Source: Tupaia tana (taxonomy: Eukaryota > Chordata > Mammalia > Scandentia > Tupaiidae). Taken from it: 64,000 bases of DNA. A program made the position numbers and the translations under genes. The DNA lies in the NCBI GenBank assembly GCA_026018925.1, contig JAKSZU010000031.1, positions 12,880,648 to 12,944,647 of the forward strand, written 5' to 3'. Positions 10,108 to 20,616 of this stretch are shown here, piece by piece (within the stretch, counting starts at the first letter, position 1; every line of letters begins with the position of its first letter). Under the pieces are notes generated by a model. It was not told the origin of the DNA. It was given only the letters and a program-made list of their open reading frames with translations, and did no database searches.

Positions 10108-10827
10108 TACACCATCACCACCATCACTACCACCATTACCACCATTATCAGCATCACCACCATCACTACCACCATCATCACCACCACCATCACCACCATC
10201 ACAACTATCACCACTATCACCACCATCACAACTATCACCACCACCACCACCATCACCACCACCATCACCACCATCACCATCATCATAACTATCACCACCA
10301 TCATCACCACCACCACCATCACTACCATCATAACTATCACCACCATCATCACCACCACCACCATCACCACCATCACCATCATCACCACCATCACCACCAT
10401 CATCACCACCACCTCCATCACCACCATCATCACCATCATCATCACCATCATCACCATCATCACCATCATCACCACCATCACCACCATCATCCCATCATCA
10501 CCACCATCACCACCATCACCACCACCATCATCACTATCACCACCATCATCACCACCATCATCACGACCACCATCATCATATCACAACCATCATCACCACC
10601 ATCACCACCATCATCACCACCATCACAACCATCATCGCCATCATCATCACCATCACCACCATCACCACCATCATCACCATCATCACCATCACCACCATCA
10701 TCACCACCATCATCATGACCACCATCATATCACAGCCATCACCATCACCATCACCACCATCATAATCACCATGACCATCATCACTATTATTACCATCACC
10801 ACCAGCACCACCACCATCACCAGACAT
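10108..10827. repeat. (ACCATC)n array
   Basis: About 720 bases of imperfect CACCATCATCACC. Same motif as the 5568-7345 array in opposite orientation. Gives poly-His, poly-Thr/Ile and poly-Pro/Ser frames that are not genes. Confidence 0.93.
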
Positions 10828-11269
10828 GTCCTTCTACCTGGAGTCCCAGTGCTCTCCATGACCCAGCTGGCAAGTCATCCTCTTCTTTATCTCCCAAATA
10901 TAGGAACCTGTTTGTCCTTCCTTGTTTCCCAAATATAAGAACCCATGGCCAACGAAGGTGTGATAGGCAGGCTGGTATTCAGAAGCCTGTCCGTGCTTTC
11001 TCTTCAGCTCTCTCAGTCCTCCTTGTTGTCCTCCTGTGTGTCATTGTCTAACTTTAGGGGTCAGGACAAGGAAAACTTGCAAACAGGGAACAGCCAGGCT
11101 TGTTTCTCATGGAGTTTGTATTCTTCTCTGTGGAAGTCAGCGGACATTTTCAGAAGCATATGGAGGAACACTTGCTGTGGAACACACCACCTTCCTTAAG
11201 AGGTGGGTGACTTTCCTGGAGTTCCCATAGCAAAATACAACAAGCGAGGTGACTGAAGGTCACAGAGAT
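10828..11269. other. Single-copy-looking sequence
   Basis: Contains two near copies of CTCCCAAATATAGGAACC / TTCCCAAATATAAGAACC at 10891 and 10924. No gene or known repeat recognised. Confidence 0.35.
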
Positions 11270-11438
11270 TGGGGCCAGCACGTTAAGGCACTGGACTCTC
11301 ACAAGGCCAACCACAGTTCGAGTCTTGGACCTGGTGGCTTGCTTTCTGACTTTCCCTCCCTCTCTGCCTCTCTCTGGTGAGTGCAGGTGCCCTATAGCAA
11401 ATTAAAATAATAATAATAATAATAAATTAAATTAAAGA
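11270..11438 (+). mobile_element. SINE-B with SINE-A-like 3' end
   Basis: Head GGGGCCAGCACG, B box GTTCGAGTC, GTGGCTTGCTTTCTGAC junction, then GCCCTATAGCAAATTAAAAT joining both tail types, and (AAT)n. Confidence 0.85.
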
Positions 11439-11455
11439 AATAGCATTTTAAAAAA

Positions 11456-11985
11456 ATCACTGAGATTGATTCTCTCCCATCCGTGGAGCCCAGAAGTCTG
11501 AGATCAAAGTGTGGGTAGAGTCCTACTGTCTCAGGAGGCTGCACAGGAGGGTCCTGGCCTCCTCTCCCAGCTCCCGGGGGAGGCTCCTTCCTCCTCTCCC
11601 AGCTCCCGGGGGAGGCTCCTTCCTCCTCTCCCAGCTCCCAGGGGAGGCTCCTTCCTCCTCTCCCAGCTCCCGGGGGAGGGTCCTTCCTCCTCTCCCAGCT
11701 CCCGGGGGAGGCTCCTTCCTCCTCTCCCAGCTCCCGGGGGAGGCTCCTTCCTCCTCTCCCAGCTCCCGGGGGAGGCTCCTCCGTCCTCTCCCAGCTCCCG
11801 GGGGCTCCAGGCGTCCCTTGTCCTGTGGCCATGTCACTCCAGTCTCTGCCTGTCATCACATAGCTCCTCCACCGTGTCTGTGTCTCCTCTCTGTCTCTTA
11901 TGGGGACATTGGCCACCGCATTTAGGGACCAGCCCGCAATCTAGGATGGTCTCATTCTGAGATTTTTAACCTAATTGTATCTGTA
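11456..11985 (-). mobile_element. MaLR/MLT1-type LTR containing a minisatellite
   Basis: Left flank GTGGAGCCCAGAAGTCTGAGATC and right flank CTCCAGGCGTCCCTTGTCC, GTCTCTGCC, GCATTTAGGGACC, AATCTAGGATGGTCTCATTC follow the antisense order of an MLT1-like LTR. The array 11550-11812 lies between them. Fossil LTR, broken, placental age; no internal retroviral part seen nearby. Confidence 0.75.
11550..11812. repeat. 32-bp minisatellite, locus 1
   Basis: About 8 near-identical 32-base units containing GAGGCTCCTTCCTCCTCTCC, with few substitutions. Near-identity between units points to recent expansion. Confidence 0.95.
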
Positions 11986-11989
11986 AAGA

Positions 11990-12090
11990 CTTTTTTTAAA
12001 GAATTATTTTGTTTAAGTTTATTTATTTTATTTTAATTTGACCAGAGAGGAACACAGAGAGAGAGAGAGAGAGAGAGAAGGCAGGCCTCC
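11990..12090 (-). mobile_element. SINE-B tail fragment
   Basis: AAAGAATTATTTTGTTTAAG, TTTAATTTGACCAGAGAGG, (GA)n; the head is lost. Confidence 0.65.
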
Positions 12091-12470
12091 AGGGTTGTTT
12101 CGGGGGCTCTCCTTCAACAGAGGAGCCCGTGAAGTCGAGCCCTGCTGTAAGAAGCCACACCACCCTCTGCTGCCCGCACGCCGCTGAGTTAATTCGTGGG
12201 AATAAACCCACAGGCGGAAGGGTTCTGTGCCGTGGGATCCTGAGTGTCCATTGACCGTCCGCTGGCCCGTTTCAGGTGGCTCCCAGGCAGCCTGGTCGTC
12301 GTTCACGGACAAGCAGGCGCCCCGATTAATGAAGTCCTCATTTGTTCGCTGTGCAGGGCTAATGAGCGGCCATCAATCTACAGATGCTATCGATGCCGTC
12401 ATCAAGGACGAGGTGTCTGTAGACTCAGGACAGTGGGAAGAAGAGTTCACAGTTTTAAGACATTCTTCTT
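12091..12470. other. Single-copy sequence, possible conserved element
   Basis: Unique-looking DNA. The part 12315-12410 is rich in GATTAAT, GGGCTAATGAG, CCATCAATC and ATCGAT, unlike the flanking repeats. No coding signal. Confidence 0.38.
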
Positions 12471-12522
12471 GCTCTCTCTTTCTTTCTTTCTTTCTTTCTC
12501 TCTCTCTCTTTCTTCTTCTTCT
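12471..12522. repeat. (CTTT)n / CT-rich tract
   Basis: TCTTTCTTTCTTTC followed by TCTCTCTCTTTCTTCTTC, directly before the T-rich end of the next SINE. Confidence 0.85.
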
Positions 12523-12780
12523 TTTTTTAGAGAGGTTTTTGCTATAGGGCGCATGCGCTCACCAGACAGACAGAGAGAGACAGAGAGACAGAAAGTGAGA
12601 AATCACCCCCCAGGGGGGATGGTCACGCCGCAATCCCTTCTCCTCCATTCTCCTCTCGGGATCTTGGGCACGCACGCACGCGCACCCAGCGTGAGTTTAA
12701 GCCACCGGGTGTGGGACTCAAACTGTGGTCGGCTACATGGGAGTGCAGAGACATAGCCATGACGCCAACTGTTGGTTCCC
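12523..12780 (-). mobile_element. SINE-A, well preserved
   Basis: GAGGTTTTTGCTATAGGGCG, CTCCATTCTCCTCTCGGGAT, CACGCGCACCCAGCGTG, CCAACTGTTGGTTCCC. Close to the inferred family consensus. Confidence 0.9.
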
Positions 12781-12787
12781 CCTTTCT

Positions 12788-13003
12788 TTTTTTAAAATAA
12801 TTATTTTATATAGTTTTATTTATTATTGTTGTTATTAGTTTTTACATTGATTATTATTTTTTTTTATTTATTTGTTTTTTACATTTGACTAGAGAGAAAG
12901 ACAGAGAGGAAAAATGAGAAAGCAAGCTGCCAGGTCTGGGACTTGATCCGTGGTTGGCCTTGTGGCAGTCCAGTGCTCTAACCACCACGCCATCTGCCAG
13001 CCC
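12788..13003 (-). mobile_element. SINE-B
   Basis: Long TTATTT-rich tail complement, TTTGACTAGAGAGAAAG, head end CCATCTGCCAGCCC. Confidence 0.85.
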
Positions 13004-13027
13004 TTTTTTCTTATTTTTTTTAAAATT

Positions 13028-13312
13028 TTTTTTTGTGTGTATTTATTTCTTCTTTTGTTTATTTGTTTGTTATAGGGCATGTGCACTTGCCAGGGAGAGA
13101 CAGAGAGAAATAGAGGTACTGCCCCAGGAAGGGATGGCCATGCCACAATGCCTTCTCCTCCATTCTCCTCCTGGGATTTTGGACACGCACACACGCACGC
13201 ATGCATGCACACACACATCTGACATGAATTGCAAGCTGCCGGGTGCGGGACTCGAACCACAGTTGAGCATGTGGAAATCCAGTGCCTTAACCACTACGCC
13301 ACCTGCTGGCCC
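13028..13312 (-). mobile_element. SINE-A
   Basis: TTTGTTATAGGGCATGTGC, CTCCATTCTCCTCCTGGGAT, GGACTCGAACCACAG, CCACCTGCTGGCCCC. Confidence 0.85.
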
Positions 13313-13805
13313 CAGTAGGGGGGACTTCAAATATTGCTTTGCATGCTTCACTGTAGCTCACTTTCTGTTCATCCATGCAGTAGCAGAGAAAGATGTATTT
13401 TTTTCCCTCTTCTTATTTTCAATTTCCAACTGATGCTTCATTTGAAACGATTATCTAGGGAGAAAGGATGTCTTTGCGGAAGACACGTCGGCTGGGAAGA
13501 GTGGGATTCCGGCGTTCGCGTTTCCGGTCCTCGTGAACATGAGCTCTGTGCCTCCCGACAGCGTAGTCTAGACCACGGCTGGGAGTTGGTGAAGCGGGCT
13601 CTTTCGGGCCCTGAATCAGTCGCAGATGGCTCCCTGGGGCCCAGTTTCAGTCTGTAACAAAGAGTTGGGAATATGGGAAGTAAAACCAGCCAGAGAGGCG
13701 AGCGAAGAACCCCGCCGTGTCCTCACTTACCCCTTCCCCGATCGTATGCTGCCGATCCTATTAATCACCTCGCGAGCGATTTCAATACAACGTTGAGATT
13801 TAACC
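13313..13805. other. Single-copy-looking sequence
   Basis: No repeat recognised. CpG-containing, with TATTAATCACCTCGCGAGCG at 13758. No gene recognised. Confidence 0.35.
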
Positions 13806-14080
13806 CTTTATTTTATTATTTTATTTTATATTTGACTTTTAGTTTGCGATGGGGCCATGCACTGGTCAGAGAAGGACAGAGGGAGAGGGAGAGGGAGACT
13901 GAGAAACCACCTCCCGGGGAGGAAGCCATGCCGCAATCTCTTCTTCGTTCTCCTCTGGGGATTTTGGGCACGCACGCACACGGGCACGGTGTATTTTTCA
14001 CGCCGCCGGATTTGGGACTAGAACCACATAGTGGGCCAGGGAAGATGCACCTGCCTAACCACCACACCACTGGCTGGGTC
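13806..14080 (-). mobile_element. SINE-A with SINE-B-like AT tail
   Basis: ATTTTATTATTTTATTTTAT tail complement, then GATGGGGCCATGCACTGG and the SINE-A body; head end CCACTGGCTGGGTC. Confidence 0.78.
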
Positions 14081-14112
14081 TTATGGTTTCTTTAGAATCC
14101 ATGTCTTCTTGG

Positions 14113-14370
14113 GACCAGCAGCTGGCGTAATGGTTACGTTTCTGGTCTCCTACGTGGCTGATTGTGCTTCAAATCCCAGAGCTGGTGGCTTTGAAATCAC
14201 ACCTGGTGCATGTGTGTGCATGTCCCAAGTCCCAAGAGGACAGTGGAGGAGAAGGGACTGCGGCGTGGCCGTGACCCCTGGGATGTGCTTTCGTAGGGTC
14301 CGGCTCACCCTCTCTCTGTCTGTCTGCGTCTCTGGCAACCGCACGTGGCCTGTGGCAACTTAATTTTAAA
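14113..14370 (+). mobile_element. SINE-A
   Basis: GGGACCAGCAGCTGGCGTAA head, body, GGCCTGTGGCAACTTAATTT end. Confidence 0.85.
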
Positions 14371-14439
14371 CAAGTGTCTTCTCTTGGGTCGTCGGGAAAG
14401 TCATGACTTATTTTTGCATAGAAAAATGCAGGATATATA

Positions 14440-14785
14440 TCGTGACTGTGCCTACGTCGCTGGACTCCCATGTAGTCAACCGTGGTTCGAGTCCCAGACT
14501 AGGCGGATTAAAACTCACACTCACAATCTAAATGATGTATAGCGATTTAATGTATGAATAATAATAATAATAAATATATAAATAATAATAATAATAATAA
14601 TAAACTCACACTGGGTGCATGTGCGTGCGTGCCCAAGATCCCAAGAGGAGAGTGGAGGAGGGATTGCAGCATGATCATCCTCTGTGTCTGTCTCTCTCTG
14701 TCTCCCTGCCTCTGTCTCTCTCTGTCTCTCTGTCTCTGGTGAGTGCACACACCTTATAGCAAAAATCTCTTTAAAAAAAAAAACC
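14440..14785 (+). mobile_element. SINE-A interrupted by an AT-rich segment
   Basis: The head ends at AAACTCACACT near 14512; AT-rich sequence with (AAT)n follows; then AAACTCACACT recurs at 14603 and the normal body resumes to TTATAGCAAAAATCTC. The repeated AAACTCACACT brackets the insert like a target duplication. Confidence 0.8.
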
Positions 14786-15220
14786 AAAGAGCTATGTCAT
14801 GACTTCCCGACAACCTACTAAGCTGCTAGTCTGATGGCAGAGCCGGGCGGCCGGTTGGCAGCTGTTGGGGCGAGTCCGACACAGAGCTGCAGCGTGCTTT
14901 GCTTCGCCTGGTCCGTGCACAAGCCCGAGCGTGACGTAAACCACGAATGACTGGAAGACGGTGACTGCATGGCCAAATGCCACCTCTGGGGCCGCCGGGG
15001 CATGCCGGGTTCCCAGGGAGGAGGCCGCGGCCCATACGCGTGTCAGCTGGTGCGTTGATCTAGTGGCTGTTTTTATGCAGGGACCTGGGAGAGGGGCCAG
15101 GCTGTCCCCAAAGGCCAACGGGCTGGCCAGATGGGCTTGCCAGGCCCCGCCAGACACGTGGTCACTCTCCAGCTCGGACGCTACAAATAGAACAATCCCA
15201 GGGCGGCCGGGAAGGACCAG
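14786..15220. other. Single-copy, CpG-containing sequence
   Basis: No repeat recognised. Includes AGCGTGACGTAAACC (CRE-like TGACGT) at 14928. No gene recognised. Confidence 0.35.
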
Positions 15221-15233
15221 GTGACGTGCCCCG

Positions 15234-15480
15234 GCAGAGGTGAATGAGGGACGGTGGGGTGACGTGGCCCTGCAGAGGTGAATGAGGGATGGTGGGGTGA
15301 TGTGGCCCGGCAGAGGTGAATGAGGGACGGTGGGGTGACGTGGCCCTGCAGAGGTGAATGAGGGATGGTGGGTGACGTGGCCCTGCAGAGGTGAATGAGG
15401 GTGGTGGGTGACGTGGCCCGGCAGAGGTGAATGAGGGTGGTGGGGTGACGTGGCCCGGCAGAGGTGAATGAGGGATGCTG
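15234..15480. repeat. 36-38 bp minisatellite, 7 units
   Basis: GCAGAGGTGAATGAGGG recurs at intervals of 38, 38, 38, 37, 36 and 37 bases. Most units also hold GGTGACGTGG, a CREB/ATF-type core. Confidence 0.95.
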
Positions 15481-15481
15481 G

Positions 15482-15870
15482 GGATGGCTGACACACGGCA
15501 GGACAGCGAGGTCAGGGCTGTGACCGGCAGGGCCAGGAAGCTCCTGGTTAGGAGTCAGGGATCTGAGCGTGACATTCGTTCTCTGGGTCTGCGGCCTGCA
15601 AAGAACCGTCTGTGCTCACAGGCCCATCAGTGCGCAGCTTCACGCAAGAGGACGAGACGTGCCCCCGACATCCACACACACGTTCCCCAAGGACCGACCC
15701 GCACTCTCAGGGCTCCTCAGGCTGTGGGAACGCGAGGGGTGCCCCGCTGCCCAAACAGCGCCCAGTCAGCATGGGGGCACCTGGTTCTGTGCGAACATGG
15801 GGCTCTGCTGAGAGCCCGTTGTATACGAGCGCATCCTGAATTATCTGGGCCCTAAATGCAATGACCACAT
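15482..15870. other. Single-copy-looking sequence before locus-2 array
   Basis: No gene or repeat recognised. GGGCCCTAAATGCAATGACC near 15849 could be a scrap of LTR-type text (GGGCCC, AAATCCAATGAC), but I am not sure. Confidence 0.3.
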
Positions 15871-15879
15871 GGTCCTCCC

Positions 15880-18275
15880 TCCTCTCCCAGCTCCCAGCTC
15901 CCGGGGGAGGCTGCTTCCTCCTCTCCCAGCTCCTAGGGGAGGCTCCTTCCTCCTCTCCCAGCTCCCAGGGGAGGCTCCTTCCTCCTCTCCCAGCTCCCAG
16001 GGGAGGCTCCTTCCTCCTCTCCCAGCTCCCGGGGGAGGCTCCTTCCTCCTCTCCCAGCTCCCAGGGCCCCAGGGGAGGCTCCTTCCTCCTCTCCCAGCTC
16101 CTAGGGGAGGCTCCTTCCTCCTCTCCCAGCTCCCGGGGCCCAGGAGAGGCTCCTTCCTCCTCTCCCAGCTCCCGGGGGAGGCTCCTTCCTCCTCTCCCAG
16201 CTCCCAGCTCCCGGGGGAGGCTCCTTCCTCCTCTCCCAGCTCCCGGGGCCCAGGGGAGGCTCCTTCCTCCTCTCCCAGCTCCCGGGGCCCAGGGGAGGCT
16301 CCTTCCTCCTCTCCCAGCTCCCAGAGGAGGCTCCTTCCTCCTCTCCCAGCTCCCGGGGGAGGCTCCTTCCTCCTCTCCCAGCTCCCGGGGGAGGCTCCTT
16401 CCTCCTCTCCCAGCTCCCGGGACCCCAGGGGAGGCTCCTTCCTCCTCTCCCAGCTCCCGGGGCCCCAGGGGAGGCTCCTTCCTCCTCTCCCAGCTCCCAG
16501 GGGAGGCTCCTTCCTCCTCTCCCAGCTCCCAGGGGAGGCTCCTTTCTCCTCTCCCAGCTCCCGGGACCCCAGGGGAGGCTCCTTCCTCCTCTCCCAGCTC
16601 CCAGGGGAGGCTCCTTCCTCCTCTCCCAGCTCCCAGGACCCCAGGGGAGGCTCCTTCCTCCTCTCCCAGCTCCCAGGGGAGGCTCCTTTCTCCTCTCCCA
16701 GCTCCCGGGACCCCAGGGGAGGCTCCTTCCTCCTCTCCCAGCTCCCAGGGGAGGCTCCTTCCTCCTCTCCCAGCTCCCAGGACCCCAGGGGAGGCTCCTT
16801 CCTCCTCTCCCAGCTCCCGGGGGAGGCTCCTTCCTCCTCTCCCAGCTCCCGGGGGAGGCTCCTTCCTCCTCTCCCAGCTCCCGGGACCCCAGGGGAGGCT
16901 CCTTCCTCCTCTCCCAGCTCCCGGGGCCCCAGGGGAGGCTCCTTCCTCCTCTCCCAGCTCCCAGGGGAGGCTCCTTTCTCCTCTCCCAGCTCCCGGGACC
17001 CCAGGGGAGGCTCCTCCCTCCTCTCCCAGCTCCCGGGGGAGGCTCCTTCCTCCTCTCCCAGCTCCCAGGGGAGGCTCCTTCCTCCTCTCCCAGCTCCCGG
17101 GGGAGGCTCCTTCCTCCTCTCCCAGCTCCCGGGGGAGGCTCCTTCCTCCTCTCCCAGCTCCCGGGGGAGGCTCCTTCCTCCTGTCCCAGCTCCCAGGGGA
17201 GGCTCCTTCCTCCTCTCCCAGCTCCCAGGGGAGGCTCCTTTCTCCTCTCCCAGCTCCCGGGACCCCAGGGGAGGCTCCTTCCTCCTCTCCCAGCTCCCAG
17301 GGGAGGCTCCTTCCTCCTCTCCCAGCTCCCGGGACCCCAGGGGAGGCTCCTTCCTCCTCTCCCAGCTCCCAGGGGAGGCTCCTTCCTCCTCTCCCAGCTC
17401 CCGGGGGAGGCTCCTTCCTCCTCTCCCAGCTCCCGGGACCCCAGGGGAGGCTCCTTCCTCCTCTCCCAGCTCCCGGGGCCCCAGGGGAGGCTCCTTCCTC
17501 CTCTCCCAGCTCCCAGGGGAGGCTCCTTCCTCCTCTCCCAGCTCCCGGGACCCCAGGGGAGGCTCCTTCCTCCTCTCCCAGCTCCCGGGGCCCCAGGGGA
17601 GGCTCCTTCCTCCTCTCCCAGCTCCCAGGGGAGGCTCCTTCCTCCTCTCCCAGCTCCCGGGACCCCAGGGGAGGCTCCTTCCTCCTCTCCCAGCTCCCGG
17701 GGCCCCAGGGGAGGCTCCTTCCTCCTCTCCCAGCTCCCAGGGGAGGCTCCTTCCTCCTCTCCCAGCTCCCGGGGCCCCAGGGGAGGCTCCTTCCTCCTCT
17801 CCCAGCTCCCAGGGGAGGCTCCTTTCTCCTCTCCCAGCTCCCGGGACCCCAGGGGAGGCTCCTCCCTCCTCTCCCAGCTCCCGGGGGAGGCTCCTTCCTC
17901 CTCTCCCAGCTCCCGGGGCCCCAGGGGAGGCTCCTTCCTCCTCTCCCAGCTCCCGGGGGAGGCTCCTTCCTCCTCTCCCAGCTCCCAGGACCCCAGGGGA
18001 GGCTCCTTCCTCCTCTCCCAGCTCCCAGGGGAGGCTCCTTCCTCCTCTCCCAGCTCCCGGGGGAGGCTCCTTCCTCCTCTCCCAGCTCCCGGGGGAGGCT
18101 CCTTCCTCCTCTCCCAGCTCCCAGGGGAGGCTCCTTCCTCCTCTCCCAGCTCCCGGGACCCCAGGGGAGGCTCCTCCCTCCTCTCCCAGCTCCCAGGGGA
18201 GGCTCCTTCCTCCTCTCCCAGCTCCCGGGACCCCAGGGGAGGCTCCTCCCTCCTCTCCCAGCTCCTTGGGGCTCC
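15880..18275. repeat. 32/40-bp minisatellite, locus 2
   Basis: About 65-70 units of GAGGCTCCTTCCTCCTCTCC. A 32-base type alternates irregularly with a 39-41-base type carrying an extra GGACCCCAG or GGGCCCCAG. Neither strand has stop triplets, so frames of 750-890 residues appear in several frames; these are not genes. One strand is pyrimidine-rich. Confidence 0.97.
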
Positions 18276-18500
18276 AGGCGTCCCTTGGCTTGTGGCCGCA
18301 TCACCCCAGTCTCTGCCTCTGTCTTCACGTGGCCATCTCCCCATCAGTGTACCTCATGTCCCTCTGCCTCCCTCTTACAAGGACCTATCTGCTGGCGTTC
18401 AGGTCCCACTTACGTGGCCCAAGACAATCCTCTCTGTCTCAACCTCCTTACATTAATCCTCTCTGCCAAGTCCCCTTTCGTGAATAAGTTCCTGATCACT
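18276..18500 (-). mobile_element. MaLR/MLT1-type LTR, part beyond locus-2 array
   Basis: CTCCAGGCGTCCCTTGGCTTG, CATCACCCCAGTCTCTGCC, TCTTCACGTGGCC, TCTTACAAGGACC, CAAGTCCC are in antisense LTR order, the same place in the LTR as at loci 1 and 3. Fossil, broken. Confidence 0.75.
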
Positions 18501-18534
18501 GCTTATAGGGCTTCGAATGGGCATATATATCTTT

Positions 18535-18713
18535 TCTAAAAATAATTATTTATTTAATTTTACTTATCATTATTATTTCATTTGCTTTAGGGCATGTGCA
18601 CTCACCAGAGAAAGACAGAGAAACTGAGAAATCAAGCCACCAGGTCCGGGACTTGAACTATGGTTAGCCATGTGGGAGTCTAGCCCCCCAACACCATGCC
18701 ACCTGCTGGCCCT
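18535..18713 (-). mobile_element. SINE-B with SINE-A-like 3' end
   Basis: AATAATTATTTATTTAATTT, GCTTTAGGGCATGTGCACTC, GGACTTGAAC, CCACCTGCTGGCCC. Confidence 0.85.
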
Positions 18714-18734
18714 ACCTTTCTCTTTTTTAATTTT

Positions 18735-19300
18735 TAATGCATTATCTATATATACACACACATTTAATCAGTGTACATCTGTAAGGGGCACAAAATGTTT
18801 TCTTCACCCATGAACAATATTTATTAGCACACTCAAAGATAATACCATAAACAGCTCCATCAGCAGATAGCTTTTCCTTTTTGTATCTTTTAAATGTTTT
18901 CTCCCGATCCCTGCCTCACACCCCTTATTTCCCACCCATTTCTTTACTGTCTCTAATATCCGCAGTTGCCCCCCTGCTGTTCCACCTTCCAGTTTTTTTT
19001 CTCTTTCATAGCCTGGCTTGCTTCACTCAGTAGTCAACCTTCCAACTCCGTCCACTTCCTATCCCATGCCAGGGTCCTGCCGTTTTCATGGCTGAGTAGT
19101 ATTCCAAGTGTATATGTGCCACATTTTTCCAACCCAAATGTTCTTGGACATTTGGGTTGGTTCCATGTCGTAGCAATGGTGAGAATGCTGCAGCAAATGT
19201 GGGTGTGCAAGCGCTTTTCCGACTGAGCGTTCTCCTAGCCCTTGGGTAGATACCCAGGAGTGGGATTGCTGGGTCATACGAGGTTAGGTTGTGTGCTGAC
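18735..19300 (-). mobile_element. L1 3' end (ORF2 C-terminus and 3' UTR)
   Basis: The minus strand encodes YDPAIPLLGIYP near 19270-19230, then NPNVQEHLGWKN and HLEYYSAMK, the well-known C-terminal text of L1 ORF2, followed by an AT-rich 3' UTR. About 570 bases, heavily 5' truncated and non-coding. Confidence 0.9.
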
Positions 19301-19302
19301 TG

Positions 19303-19549
19303 GGGACAGCAGGTGGTATGGTGATGACGGCAGCTGGATCCCACCTGCCCAACTGTGTGGTTCGAGTCCTGGACTCGGTGTCTTGAAACTCACACCTGGC
19401 GTGTGTGCGTGCATGACCAAGATCCCGAGAGAAGAACAGAGGAGAAGAGATTGCGGCATGGCCATCCCCCCTGGAGGGTGATTTCTCACTTTCCCTGTCT
19501 CTCTTTCCCCAGCAAGTGCACACACCCTATAGCAAAAACAACAAACAGA
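19303..19549 (+). mobile_element. SINE-A
   Basis: GGGGACAGCAGGTGGTATGG head immediately after the L1 end, GGTTCGAGTCCTGG, CCCTATAGCAAAAACAAC. Confidence 0.85.
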
Positions 19550-20160
19550 AGACGCATGTGGGTCCAAACTGTTAAACCCTGTTTCCTATTTCTTCCCTAC
19601 CCCTGTGTGGAGACTGAAGGGCTTGGCATGATCTGTTTGATTGGAATTCCAGCAAACACGAGGTCCCTAGTCCCTGCCTGTGGTCATCCCGCCAATGAGT
19701 CATCTGGCCAGCTACTTTGGAGAGCTAACTGGGACACTGTCCCTCCTCACACATGTCTGCTGCTTTCACCGGCCCCCCATGCCTGACCCACTTCTGCAGG
19801 GTCCTTTCCGCTCTGGGCCTCTCTGGTGAGCTCTTCACATTCTGTGGCCTCTTCTCAGCTGTGCGGTCCGTCGTCCTGGCTCTTTTTTCTCCCCCACCTC
19901 TTGGGGACATCCCCGGCCTTCCCAGGAATCTTCTGGCTGGTTTCTCCAGGCAAGGCGTCACCGCGCTAAGCAATGCAAACTGGAATTGGCCGTGGGCATC
20001 TGTCCTCGCTGAGCCCTAGTGAATGGCCGTGTCATGTTAAGAACCTTCTAGATTTTAGCATTGTCCATACTTTAAGATCTTTTGTGATCAATAAAATGTG
20101 AAAAAGAAAATGAGTATAGAAGGGAGAGAAGAGAAAGGAGAAGGAAGAAAATGGACAAAA
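19550..20160. other. Single-copy-looking sequence
   Basis: No gene or repeat recognised. Ends in an A/G-rich run (20098-20160). Confidence 0.35.
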
Positions 20161-20173
20161 GTATGTTTAATTG

Positions 20174-20428
20174 GGACCAGCAGTTGGCGTAATGGCTATG
20201 TCGCTGGACTCCCACGTAGTCGACCACGGTTCACGTCCCGGACCCAGTGGCTTAAACTCACACCGGGCGCATGTGCATGCGTGCCCAAGATCCCCGGAGG
20301 AGAATGGAGGAGAAGGGATTGCGGCGTGGCCATCCCCCCTGGGGGGTGATTTCTCGCTTTCTGTCTCTCTCTGTCTTTCTGGCCCTATAGCAAAATCCTT
20401 TCCCAAAAAAAAAAAAAAAAAAAAAAAA
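20174..20428 (+). mobile_element. SINE-A, young insertion
   Basis: Complete element close to consensus, with a pure poly(A) of about 24 at 20405-20428 and a perfect 13-base target duplication GTATGTTTAATTG at 20161-20173 and 20429-20441. The intact poly(A) and duplication point to recent insertion. Confidence 0.95.
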
Positions 20429-20616
20429 GTATGTTTAATTGACCAAAAATGGGAAGCTATTTGCTGATGATAATGTATATAGTCATATCCTTGTCTTGAT
20501 AGACTTGCATGGTTTTTGTGTTGGAAAAGGAAATGTGTACTGTAAAGACATGTGATAAGATGTAAATTAAAATAAATAAATTTAAACAAAGAAAAGAAAA
20601 GAAAAAGAACCTTCTG

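Noticed and set aside
10038-10938. Poly-His and Thr/Ile-rich frames of 226-298 residues
   Set aside because: Translations of the ACCATC array.
15707-18539. Open frames of 750-890 residues on both strands (Gly/Arg/Glu-rich or Pro/Ser/Leu-rich)
   Set aside because: Wholly produced by the stop-free 32/40-base minisatellite; several frames on both strands are open at once, which a real gene would not show.
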